This document shows positions 1 through 6,960 of a stretch of DNA of 31,559 nt, piece by piece (the first letter of the stretch is position 1; every line of letters begins with the position of its first letter). Below the pieces are notes generated by a model. That model was not told where the DNA came from. It worked only from the letters and a program-made list of their open reading frames with translations, and searched no databases. A program made the position numbers and the translations under genes. The stretch lies in IMG/VR virus record IMGVR_UViG_3300024356_000027, positions 1 to 31,559 of that record; one strand, given 5' to 3'. Source of the stretch: a virus.

Positions 1-92
1 AGTACGGCCCTGGCGGCATTTACACTGGCACCTTGACGATTGAGGGTGGTAGTACAATAATCCGACTGCGTTCTTTCACGGAAAGACACTAA
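1..92 (+). CDS. 3' end of a truncated upstream gene
   Basis: An open frame enters from the left edge in frame 3 and stops at TAA 90-92, one base before the next start codon. It gives 29 residues beginning YGPGGIYTGTLTIEGG and ending LRSFTERH. The Gly/Thr/Ile-rich beta-like stretch and tight spacing to the next gene suit the C-terminus of a virion protein, but I do not recognise it. The other two plus frames stop within about 45 bases. In a P22-like order a portal or portal-proximal gene would lie just upstream. Confidence 0.4.
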   Translation, partial: YGPGGIYTGTLTIEGGSTIIRLRSFTERH

Positions 93-93
93 A

Positions 94-399
94 ATGGCTC
101 TTACGCTTAAAGCAATCACTACGCGGCTGGGCTACCAGCAGATCACCAGTCTGAGTAGCTCGACTGGCCTGACTGTGCCTCAGACCGACCTAAACGGTTT
201 GGCGTGCAAGCCTACGCTTGCCATCATCACCTGCGAAACGCAAGCCGTTCGCTGGCGCGATGACGATGTGGCCCCGACCGCCTCGGTGGGTATGCCGCTG
301 GCCGCTGGTGTGACGCTGCAGTATGACGGTGACCTGAGCAAAATCAGGTTCATTGAGCAGACCGCCAGCGCCAAACTCAACGTCTCTTATTACGCTTGA
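94..399 (+). CDS. small hypothetical virion protein
   Basis: A 101-residue protein with no signal peptide or membrane segment. It is rich in beta-forming residues and ends KLNVSYYA. The C-terminal pattern (IRFIEQTASAKLNVSYY) resembles small phage structural proteins coded next to head genes, but no named family is recognised. The start is ATG preceded by a purine-rich GGAAAGA. It sits one base after the previous stop and seven bases before the next gene, so it is probably co-transcribed with the head genes. A head or decoration role is inferred only from position. Confidence 0.72.
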   Translation: MALTLKAITTRLGYQQITSLSSSTGLTVPQTDLNGLACKPTLAIITCETQAVRWRDDDVAPTASVGMPLAAGVTLQYDGDLSKIRFIEQTASAKLNVSYYA

Positions 400-406
400 G
401 GTTGCC

Positions 407-904
407 ATGCAAGTGTTCAGCGACGCCGGGGTTATCGACTCGGCCAAGTTTCTTGACTACATCACCACGCAACTGTCTAGCGACGTTGCTACGCTGGTCA
501 AGACCCGTGATGAACTTGCCAAGCGGCAAGGGGCACTGACCGCTGTCAATGAAGCGGTCGCGGATCGTCAGGCTGCAGCCAAAGAACTGGCTGATGCTAA
601 AGAGCAAGCCAAAGCGCTGCTTGATGACGCTAAGACCAAACATTCCCGATCCGCTGCCAAAGTTGCCGATCTTGTTGCGCGTGAGGAAAAACTTGCCGCG
701 CTTGAAAAGTCTACGACTGACGCTTTGAATGCTCGGGAAAAAGACATTCAAAACCGCGAACAAATTTTGGCAACCCGTGAATCGCAGGCGGTTGCACAAG
801 CTAACCGCAACAATGAGCGTGCTGCTCAATTGGACGCCGCTGAAGCTGCTCTGGCCGCTCGCGTTAAAGCGTTCCAAGATAAAGTTGCAGCATTGAGTGC
901 TTGA
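407..904 (+). CDS. coiled-coil protein of head module
   Basis: A 165-residue protein whose region from about residue 30 to the end is almost entirely charged/alanine heptad sequence (repeated AKELADAKEQAKALLDDAK-type segments), so a long coiled coil is expected. The ATG at 407 is chosen because GAGG lies 5 bases upstream and the frame upstream of it overlaps the previous gene. It lies directly before the scaffold-like gene. An assembly chaperone or auxiliary scaffold is the natural guess, but low-complexity coiled coils are poor guides to function. I do not recognise a family. Confidence 0.8.
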   Translation: MQVFSDAGVIDSAKFLDYITTQLSSDVATLVKTRDELAKRQGALTAVNEAVADRQAAAKELADAKEQAKALLDDAKTKHSRSAAKVADLVAREEKLAALEKSTTDALNAREKDIQNREQILATRESQAVAQANRNNERAAQLDAAEAALAARVKAFQDKVAALSA

Positions 905-963
905 TGACAGAATAAGCAGCAAACGTACTGGCCCGTTAGACCAGGCGCTCAACGTGAGCAATC

Positions 964-1758
964 ATGACTGAACAAGTCCAACAAGCCTTAGCGGAAGTTG
1001 ACTCCGCGCCAGCGCCCGAAGTGACGGCCATTTCGGAGCCAGCGCAAAATTTGCCGGCAGATGTCGAAGGTCAGGCTCAGGAACAGGTTGTTGAGGAACG
1101 AAAGTTTACTCAAGCCGAACTTGACGCGATTATCGACAAGCGCTTTGCAAAAGCGCGTAGACAGTGGGAACGCGAGCAGCAAGCCAAACTTGCACAAGTG
1201 CAAGTGCCGCCCAAAGACATCGCGCTGGATCAGTTTGAAAGCCCGGAAGCCTACGCGGAAGCGCTGGCGATCAGAAAGGCTGAAGAACTGCTCGATCAGC
1301 GCGAGCGTCAGAAGCAGCAGTCAGTGATGCTCGATGCCTATCACGAACGGGAAGAAGAAGCCCGTGGCAAGTACGACGACTTTGAACAGGTCGCATACAA
1401 CCCGCGAGTTCCGATTACCGATGTGATGGCCGAAACGATTCGTGCTTCAGATATTGGCCCGGATGTAGCCTACTACCTTGGGTCTAACGTCAAAGAAGCC
1501 GAGCGGATCGCCCGCCTGTCGCCTTTTTTGCAGGCAAAAGAGATTGGCAAGATTGAAGTTAAGTTGTCCGACAATCCGCCGGTCAAAAAGTCTACTTCTG
1601 CACCTGCACCGATCACACCTGTCACTGCACGAACCAGCAGCAACAACCCGTCTTACGATACGACTGACCCCCGGTCCATCAAGACCATGAGTACGTCGGA
1701 GTGGATTGAAGCTGAACGGCAGCGCCAGATCCGAAAGATGCAAGCGCAAAACCGCTAA
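964..1758 (+). CDS. putative capsid scaffolding protein
   Basis: A 264-residue acidic, Gln/Glu/Ala-rich protein with an N-terminal low-complexity region (Pro/Ala/Glu, residues 1-45), a central helical part (about 46-140) with many QEREQQAK-like segments, and a basic C-terminal tail (about 235-264) of the type WIEAERQRQIRKMQ. That build, together with its position immediately before the coat gene, matches phage scaffolding proteins such as P22 gp8. Those coat-assembly chaperones bind coat protein through a basic helical C-terminus and leave before DNA packaging. The assignment rests on architecture and position, since scaffold proteins diverge quickly in sequence. Confidence 0.75.
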   Translation: MTEQVQQALAEVDSAPAPEVTAISEPAQNLPADVEGQAQEQVVEERKFTQAELDAIIDKRFAKARRQWEREQQAKLAQVQVPPKDIALDQFESPEAYAEALAIRKAEELLDQRERQKQQSVMLDAYHEREEEARGKYDDFEQVAYNPRVPITDVMAETIRASDIGPDVAYYLGSNVKEAERIARLSPFLQAKEIGKIEVKLSDNPPVKKSTSAPAPITPVTARTSSNNPSYDTTDPRSIKTMSTSEWIEAERQRQIRKMQAQNR

Positions 1759-1775
1759 CTTGAAAGGAAATTGCT

Positions 1776-2984
1776 GTGTCTAACAGTATTCTTACCATTG
1801 ACATGATCACCAGGAAAGCCCTGGAGATCCTTGAGAACAACCTCGTTCTTACCCGTAACGTGAACCGTCAGTACGACGACAGCTTTGCTGTTGAAGGTGC
1901 CAAGATCGGTTCTACCCTGCGTATCCGCCTGCCGGACCGCGCTCTGGTGACCGACGGTGCCGCCCTGCAAACCCAGGATGACAACGAGCAGTACACCACC
2001 CTGACCGTTTCGACTCAGAAGCACATCGGCGTGAACTTCACTTCTGCCGAACTGACGATGCAGTTGGACGACTTTGCTGATCGTGTTCTCAAGCCTCGTA
2101 TCTCGCAGCTTGCGTCCTCGATTGATGCTGACGTTGCCAACGCATACAAGACCATCGGTAACAGCGTCGGCACCCCCGGCACCACCCCGGCCACCTCGCT
2201 CGTGCTGCTGCAAGCCCAGCAGAAACTGAACGAGAACGCCGCTGTGATGAACCCGCGCTACGCGACGGTTAACCCCGCCGCCAACGCTGCGCTGGTCGAG
2301 GGCATGAAAGGCCTGTTCAACCCCACCGACACCGTTTCCAAGCAGTTCAAGAACGGCATGATGGGCACGGGCGTTCTGGGTCTGGACGAGATCAACATGT
2401 CTCAGTCCATCAAGCAGTTCACCACCGGCTCGCGCACCGCCACCGGCGGCACCACTTCGGCGGCTGTGTCGTCTGAAGGCGCGACCACCATCGCCATCAC
2501 CGGCGCTGGCGCTGCGGCCACTGTTAAAGCTGGCGATGTGTTCACCGTGGCTGATTGCTACGCCGTGAACCCGCAGACCCGTGAGTCCACTGGCTCGCTG
2601 TTCCAGTTTGTGGTGCTGGCTGATGTGACCCTGAACGGCTCGGGCGCAGGTAGCCTGACTGTGGCCCCGGTTTATTCGGCTTCTCACGCTCTGGCGACCG
2701 TTGACGCGCTGCCTGGTAACTCCAAGGCTGTCGTGTTCCTCGGTGCGGCCTCCAGCCAGTACGCCCAGAACCTCGTGTACCACAAGGACGCCATCACCTT
2801 CGCCACTGCCGACCTTCTGCTCCCGCAGGGCGTCGATATGGCCTCGCGTGCTGTGCATAACGGCATCAGCCTGCGGGTTGTGCGCCAGTACGACATCAAC
2901 AACGACCGGATGCCCTGCCGTATTGATGTCCTGTATGGCTACAGCACCATCCGTCCGCAGATGGCCTGCCGTCTCTGGGGCTAA
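1776..2984 (+). CDS. major capsid protein, P22 coat (gp5) family
   Basis: A 402-residue protein recognisable as the P22 coat family (Pfam P22_CoatProtein). It opens with the typical ITRKALEILENNL segment, has a DGAALQTQ region, and closes with the family hallmark MPCRIDVLYGYSTIRPQMAC. The HK97-fold shell subunit forms the procapsid with the scaffold. A Thr/Ala/Gly-rich stretch around residues 210-255 is probably the inserted domain seen in this family. The start is GTG with AAAGGA seven bases upstream. Codon use is strongly biased and GC-rich, as expected for the most highly expressed virion gene. A TTCG hairpin follows the stop. Confidence 0.95.
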   Translation: MSNSILTIDMITRKALEILENNLVLTRNVNRQYDDSFAVEGAKIGSTLRIRLPDRALVTDGAALQTQDDNEQYTTLTVSTQKHIGVNFTSAELTMQLDDFADRVLKPRISQLASSIDADVANAYKTIGNSVGTPGTTPATSLVLLQAQQKLNENAAVMNPRYATVNPAANAALVEGMKGLFNPTDTVSKQFKNGMMGTGVLGLDEINMSQSIKQFTTGSRTATGGTTSAAVSSEGATTIAITGAGAAATVKAGDVFTVADCYAVNPQTRESTGSLFQFVVLADVTLNGSGAGSLTVAPVYSASHALATVDALPGNSKAVVFLGAASSQYAQNLVYHKDAITFATADLLLPQGVDMASRAVHNGISLRVVRQYDINNDRMPCRIDVLYGYSTIRPQMACRLWG

Positions 2985-2990
2985 TCAGAT

Positions 2991-3006
2991 GGGGGCTTCG
3001 GCCCCC
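2991..3006 (+). terminator. TTCG hairpin after coat gene
   Basis: GGGGGCTTCGGCCCCC forms a perfect 6-bp stem closed by the very stable C(UUCG)G tetraloop, 6 bases after the coat stop. The U-tract is poor (GTTCGCTT), so it may be a weak terminator or a 3'-end stabiliser rather than a full stop. An identical 16-mer follows the next gene. Confidence 0.6.
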
Positions 3007-3033
3007 GTTCGCTTACATTGAAAGGATTTGATC

Positions 3034-3441
3034 ATGGCTCTTCCTAATGGTGCTGGTGGCTACCAAGTCGGCGCTGGCAATCGCAACGAAACCACTATGG
3101 GTTACAGCGCTGCTCCGCAGACTGCAACCTCGACCGCAACCCTGAGCGCTGCTCAAGTCGTGGGCGGTATGCTGTACGCCAACCCCTCAACCTCGGCTGC
3201 AACCTACACGCTGCCGACCGCTGCTCTGATCGACGCCGCGCTTCCCAACGCTACTGTTGGCAGCACGTTCGACCTGAGCGTCATCAACATCGGCACTTCG
3301 TCCGGCACTGTTACCCTAGCTACCGCCACGGGTATCACTGACGGCGGTAACGCCTTTGTTGCTGTTGCGGTCACCTCTAGCGCCCTTTTCCGGTTCCGCA
3401 AGACCGCTGAAGGCGCTTACACGGTCTACAAGATCGCCTGA
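3034..3441 (+). CDS. putative capsid decoration/structural protein
   Basis: A 135-residue, Ala/Thr/Ser/Val-rich protein with a predicted all-beta character. It ends FRFRKTAEGAYTVYKIA, a C-terminal pattern (RVRKT..GAWTVY) recurring in small phage head proteins coded after the coat gene. The ATG at 3034 is preferred over a TTG two codons earlier because AAAGGA lies 7 bases before it. It is flanked on both sides by identical TTCG hairpins, suggesting a separately stabilised, abundant message. A decoration role is inferred from position, size and composition. Confidence 0.78.
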   Translation: MALPNGAGGYQVGAGNRNETTMGYSAAPQTATSTATLSAAQVVGGMLYANPSTSAATYTLPTAALIDAALPNATVGSTFDLSVINIGTSSGTVTLATATGITDGGNAFVAVAVTSSALFRFRKTAEGAYTVYKIA

Positions 3442-3446
3442 TAACC

Positions 3447-3462
3447 GGGGGCTTCGGCCCCC
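3447..3462 (+). terminator. second copy of the TTCG hairpin
   Basis: This repeats exactly the 16 bases at 2991-3006, six bases after the stop of the decoration-like gene. It is followed by ATTTGAAAGG, which is also the next gene's ribosome binding site, so full termination here is unlikely. It may be an attenuator or an RNA-stability element. Confidence 0.55.
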
Positions 3463-3479
3463 ATTTGAAAGGATAGATC

Positions 3480-3806
3480 ATGCCTAATACCAAGGCTGTA
3501 GGCGTCGCGTACAGCGACCCCGAGTTTGAGAGCGTGTCGGTTACCGGTGCTGTTGCTGCGGCTTCTGTTGCGGCCACGGGCAACGTCACTGCTGACAGTG
3601 GTGTGGCTGTTGTTGCTGGCGGCGCTTCGGCGTTTCTGGCGACTAGCACCGCAGGTCTGGGCATTTATGTTGGATCGGGTGCCCCCACGGTGTCGGCTGC
3701 TCAAGGCTCGCTGTACATCCGTACCGATGGTTCTTCGACCTCGACTCGTCTGTATGTGAATACGAACGGTTCGACGACTTGGACCAACGTTACGACCGCT
3801 GCTTGA
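3480..3806 (+). CDS. small structural protein, beta-rich
   Basis: A 108-residue Ala/Val/Thr/Ser-rich protein. The N-terminal half is alternating small and hydrophobic residues (VTGAVAAASVAATGNVTADS). The C-terminal half, GSLYIRTDGSSTSTRLYVN, is a motif found at the ends of many phage structural and tail-fibre proteins. The start follows GAAAGGATAGATC. It lacks charged residues, signal peptide and membrane helix, and like its neighbour it is probably a virion surface protein. No specific family is assigned. Confidence 0.75.
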   Translation: MPNTKAVGVAYSDPEFESVSVTGAVAAASVAATGNVTADSGVAVVAGGASAFLATSTAGLGIYVGSGAPTVSAAQGSLYIRTDGSSTSTRLYVNTNGSTTWTNVTTAA

Positions 3807-3818
3807 TTGATACCCACC

Positions 3819-4001
3819 ATGCCGCTCATCTACCTTCGTCATCCCCGTCACGGGGTCAAAATTGCGTCTTTGGACATGGAGGCGGATTATGATGAGCAGC
3901 ATGGCTGGGAGCGGTATACTCCGGGTGAAGAACCTGTGAACGAGTTGCGTAAGCGCAGCCGTCCTCGAAAGGAACCCGAACATGCCGACAACGGCGGGTG
4001 A
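3819..4001 (+). CDS. small hypothetical protein
   Basis: A 60-residue protein with a hydrophobic N-terminus (MPLIYLRHPRHGVKIA), an acidic centre with HGWERY, and a highly basic C-terminus (RKRSRPRKEP). The ATG at 3819 is taken. A TTG at 3807 is the alternative, and neither has a clear ribosome binding site. It overlaps the next gene by 20 bases, and that gene's ribosome binding site lies inside it, which suggests translational coupling. Function unknown; the setting is the head-tail connector. Confidence 0.6.
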   Translation: MPLIYLRHPRHGVKIASLDMEADYDEQHGWERYTPGEEPVNELRKRSRPRKEPEHADNGG

Positions 4002-4695
4002 TCAGATCAATCGTGCCCTGCGCTTGCTGGGCGTTTTGGCCGAGGGCGAAACCCCCTCTGCTGCGGTGTCGCAGGATTCGCTCACCGCGCTGAATCAGAT
4101 GGTGGAATCGTGGAACATCGAGCGTCTCTCGGTGTTCTCAACGCAGGACCAAGTGTTCACTTGGCCTACCAGCACCATCAGCCGCACGTTGGGTCCGACG
4201 GGTGATTTTGTCGGCAATCGACCTGTTTTGCTTGATGACGCGACGTACTTCCGCGATCCAAGCACCAATGTCAGTTTTGGCGTCAAGATCATCAACCAGC
4301 AGCAGTACAACGGGATCGCGGTCAAGACCGTGACCTCAACGTACCCGCAGGTGCTGTGGGTCAACATGACCTACCCCGACATTGAGATGTACATCTACCC
4401 GGTGCCCACGCGGTTGCTGGAGTGGCATTTCGTGTCAATCGAAGAACTGACCAACCCGGCAACGCTGGCGACCACGCTGGCCTTCCCGCCGGGCTATCTG
4501 CGAGCGTTTGCGTACAACCTGGCGATGGAAATTGCACCGGAGTTCGGTGTTGAGCCGTCGCCGCAGGTGCAGCGTATCGCCATGACCAGCAAGCGCAACC
4601 TGAAGCGCATCAACAACCCTGACGATGTGATGAGCCTGCCGTACTCGATCGTAGCGACGAGACAGCGCTACTCAATCTACGCGGGCAATTATTAA
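3982..4695 (+). CDS. tail accessory factor, P22 gp4-like
   Basis: A 237-residue protein starting with the typical TAGDQINRALRLLGVLAEGE segment and ALNQMVESWNIERLSVF. These are characteristic of the P22 gp4 tail accessory / packaged-DNA stabilisation family. In P22, gp4 binds below the portal ring after DNA packaging and is the platform for gp10. The start ATG has AAAGGA 8 bases upstream. Its TAA stop is shared, through the palindrome TTAA at 4692-4695, with the stop of the minus-strand HNH gene. In canonical P22-like order gp10 follows directly; here an HNH gene, a tailspike and a small gene intervene. Confidence 0.88.
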   Translation: MPTTAGDQINRALRLLGVLAEGETPSAAVSQDSLTALNQMVESWNIERLSVFSTQDQVFTWPTSTISRTLGPTGDFVGNRPVLLDDATYFRDPSTNVSFGVKIINQQQYNGIAVKTVTSTYPQVLWVNMTYPDIEMYIYPVPTRLLEWHFVSIEELTNPATLATTLAFPPGYLRAFAYNLAMEIAPEFGVEPSPQVQRIAMTSKRNLKRINNPDDVMSLPYSIVATRQRYSIYAGNY

Positions 4696-5177
4696 TGTTG
4701 GCTAAAAGGGTGCAAGCCGTGTTTAGCTTTCAAGTACGCTGCGTGCGCTTCTTCTGGGGTGTCAAAAAGCCCCAGCCGAATTGTCTTGTAGTTGACTTTA
4801 ATCTCGGCTTTCCAACGGTTGTTCTCTTTGTTGACGCCTGTAAAACCGGTTTTGTTGTCGCGGCGCTTTCGATTTTGCGCGTTTTGCGCGTTAGTCGCTT
4901 CTCGCAAATTGGCTATCCGGTTGTCTCCTCGGTCGCCGTTGATGTGATCAAGCTGTTCTTTCGGCCATTCTCCAGTAACATACAGCCACGCCAGTCGATG
5001 CGCGGTGTACAGTACGTCGTCCAATCTGATGGCTATGTACCCATGCCTCATGCGGCAGCCAGTTACATCTCCAGGGCGACAGCGCCTGCGCGCCATGTTC
5101 CACCGAAAGATGCCGGTTTCAGGGTCGTAGGATACAAGCGCCTTAAGGCGGTCCTGCGTGATAGTTTTGGTGTCCAT
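4692..5177 (-). CDS. HNH homing endonuclease with AP2 domain
   Basis: A 161-residue protein with an HNH core around AHRLAWLYVTGEWP (His60), LDHINGD (Asp77, His78, Asn80) and NRIANLREAT, then an AP2-type DNA-binding domain (about 109-152, TGFTGV...RLGLFDTPEEAHAAY). HNH plus AP2 is a standard free-standing phage homing endonuclease architecture. It is the only minus-strand gene in the 17-kb late block, placed between the gp4-like and tailspike genes, as expected for an intergenic mobile gene. ATG at 5177 is preferred over TTG at 5213 because a complete promoter lies between them. The catalytic residues appear intact. Confidence 0.92.
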   Translation of the reverse strand: MDTKTITQDRLKALVSYDPETGIFRWNMARRRCRPGDVTGCRMRHGYIAIRLDDVLYTAHRLAWLYVTGEWPKEQLDHINGDRGDNRIANLREATNAQNAQNRKRRDNKTGFTGVNKENNRWKAEIKVNYKTIRLGLFDTPEEAHAAYLKAKHGLHPFSQH

Positions 5178-5184
5178 GCCTTGT

Positions 5185-5213
5185 ATAATATTAAACAAGG
5201 CTGGAAACGTCAA
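5185..5213 (-). promoter_or_regulatory. sigma70-like promoter of the HNH gene
   Basis: Read on the minus strand: TTGACG (5213-5208), a 17-base spacer, then TATTAT (5190-5185), i.e. five of six matches in each hexamer at ideal spacing. Only 7 bases separate the -10 box from the HNH ATG, so transcription should start at or next to the start codon, implying a leaderless message. Confidence 0.75.
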
Positions 5214-5236
5214 CTACAATTTTCGGGTAGTGTGTG

Positions 5237-6733
5237 ATGGCTAACGTCAAGATCTCCAACCTGCCAGCGGCAACATCCCCGGTTGCATCGACTGATGTCA
5301 TTCCGGTGGTGCAGGGCGGCGTTACGAAGAAGGCTGCAATCAACCAGCTTGGTTTCCTCCAAGCCGGCACCGGCGCAGTCACGCGCACCGCCCAAGCCAA
5401 GATGCGCGATGCCGTGAGCGTCAAGGATTTTGGCGCTGTTGGTGATGGCGCAAACGAAACGAGTAAGGTGCAACTTGCTCTAAACTCTTTACCTGCTGAT
5501 GGTGGCGACATCTTCATTCCACCAGGCGTCAAATTCAACATAAAAAGCCTGACGTTCCCGGCCAAATCGAACTTGATCTATCGGGCTGATGACGACTTAT
5601 CTACCCCTGGGCCGGGGTCAGACATTGGCTCTGGGGAGTGGGTTAACTTTTCTGCAAATTCTAGTTACCCGGCAGACCCTACTGGCGGCGCTGTCAATGA
5701 ATGGCGCTTCACCGCTCCATTTCACCCCGGCGTAGTGGCTGATGTCCGAAAGGATGTCACTGGCGCAAATTCTGGATTAGGGCCTAGTCAAAGTTTGACT
5801 GAGCCAGCCCGTGCCAGCTTTAACATCATGGACGAGCAAACAGATTCTGGTCGCTTGGTCTATGAGTATTACCTTAGCGGGTCTAATTTTTCATCATTGC
5901 AATTACACGCATGGCGTCGTGTAGTCACGCTAAATGGTATTGGCACTGCTCAATGGGTTAGCGTACCAACAGAAGGAACGCTGATTACTGGAACAACCAG
6001 CGGAGCAAAAGGCTTTGTACTGTCGGTGGCTGCTGGATCAACTACATTGCTTTGGTTCTCTGGCAAGTTTGTAGCCGGGGAAACCGTTAGCGATAACAAC
6101 GAAACGACAAGCGCAACGATTACAAGCGCAACATTCGCCATCACGGCGTTCTCGCCAATAGCGCAAGGACTAAAGCGCGGAAATTGGGCTGTTGGATTGC
6201 CTGCTGATGCTGTGCGCGATATGTTTGTCGTGGGCGGAAAAATCAGTTCGCAACGCACGCGCGGCACATTCTATGAGGATGAAAGTGTCTTAAATCCGGG
6301 GTTTGTTTGGGTTGACTCGTATGAGAACGTACCGCCTAACGGGTTTGAGATTATTTACGACACAAGCGTCGCTGCTGCTTCTCGGCGTCTGTTGTTGACC
6401 AAGTACAACAGCACGACACCAATATCACAAATAGGTGGTCTTGCAGCTCACGCAACTTGTACAGATGGGTCTGGCACTCCGGCGGTTCGTGCTGGATCGT
6501 TCAACATTGCTAGCATCGTCAGAGGTGGATCGACTGGGCGGTATGACTTTACGTTTAGCAATGCTTTGCCGACCGCAAACTTTCGGATTTTGACTAGCGC
6601 ACAGTTCAACGGATTCATTACTTGGGACGCAAAAGCGACCACTGGGTTTTCTGTTTTTGTCACCAACGCCTCTGGGGTGGCGCAATGGGCACCTTTTGAT
6701 TTTGAGGTGGTCATTGTCGGCGGCGATATCTAA
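5237..6733 (+). CDS. tailspike/tail fibre protein 1
   Basis: A 498-residue protein. Residues 1-45 form a short N-terminal adaptor (VKISNLPAA...ASTDVIPVVQGG) common at the start of phage tail fibres. Residues 60-71 (VSVKDFGAVGDG) are the first strand of a pectate-lyase-like beta-helix, also present in the second spike. The region after about residue 75 is more AT-rich than its neighbours and has no recognisable enzyme motif. The C-terminal half (PTANFRILTSAQF...) looks like a beta-rich receptor-binding part. ATG at 5237 is chosen over the adjacent GTG. It probably binds host surface polysaccharide. The composition change suggests an exchanged receptor-binding domain. Confidence 0.82.
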   Translation: MANVKISNLPAATSPVASTDVIPVVQGGVTKKAAINQLGFLQAGTGAVTRTAQAKMRDAVSVKDFGAVGDGANETSKVQLALNSLPADGGDIFIPPGVKFNIKSLTFPAKSNLIYRADDDLSTPGPGSDIGSGEWVNFSANSSYPADPTGGAVNEWRFTAPFHPGVVADVRKDVTGANSGLGPSQSLTEPARASFNIMDEQTDSGRLVYEYYLSGSNFSSLQLHAWRRVVTLNGIGTAQWVSVPTEGTLITGTTSGAKGFVLSVAAGSTTLLWFSGKFVAGETVSDNNETTSATITSATFAITAFSPIAQGLKRGNWAVGLPADAVRDMFVVGGKISSQRTRGTFYEDESVLNPGFVWVDSYENVPPNGFEIIYDTSVAAASRRLLLTKYNSTTPISQIGGLAAHATCTDGSGTPAVRAGSFNIASIVRGGSTGRYDFTFSNALPTANFRILTSAQFNGFITWDAKATTGFSVFVTNASGVAQWAPFDFEVVIVGGDI

Positions 6734-6744
6734 CGCAATAACCC

Positions 6745-6960
6745 ATGACCGACTTCCTCTACAAACTTCGCGGCTCCCTGTACTCCAAGACCAGCAACGC
6801 GGCCATCGTCGTCGCGGTGATTGGAGTGCTTGAGCAGTTGGCTCCTGGCCTGCTGGCAAGTGTCGTGCCTGCTGACTACAGCGGCTTGGCGCTGTCGGGC
6901 ATCGGCGTGGCGTTCTGGCTCCTGCGCTGGGTCACCAGCAAACCTCTGGACGAGAAGTGA
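6745..6960 (+). CDS. small membrane protein, holin-like
   Basis: A 71-residue protein with a short N-terminal amphipathic part (MTDFLYKLRGSLYSK), a hydrophobic segment (about 17-40) and a second one (about 47-64, LALSGIGVAFWLLRWV), ending in charged TSKPLDEK. Small two-helix membrane proteins of this kind recur in phage genomes beside tail genes and are sometimes labelled holin-like, but no lysis gene is adjacent here. The stop overlaps the GTG start of the gp10-like gene (GTGA). A truncated relic of the same N-terminus follows the second tailspike at 11007. Confidence 0.75.
   Translation: MTDFLYKLRGSLYSKTSNAAIVVAVIGVLEQLAPGLLASVVPADYSGLALSGIGVAFWLLRWVTSKPLDEK

Noticed and set aside
1755-2858. 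367-codon minus-strand ORF opposite the coat gene
   Set aside because: It is a shadow of the GC-biased coat codons. Composition is His/Arg/Gly-rich without domain pattern, and the plus-strand P22 coat protein is certain.
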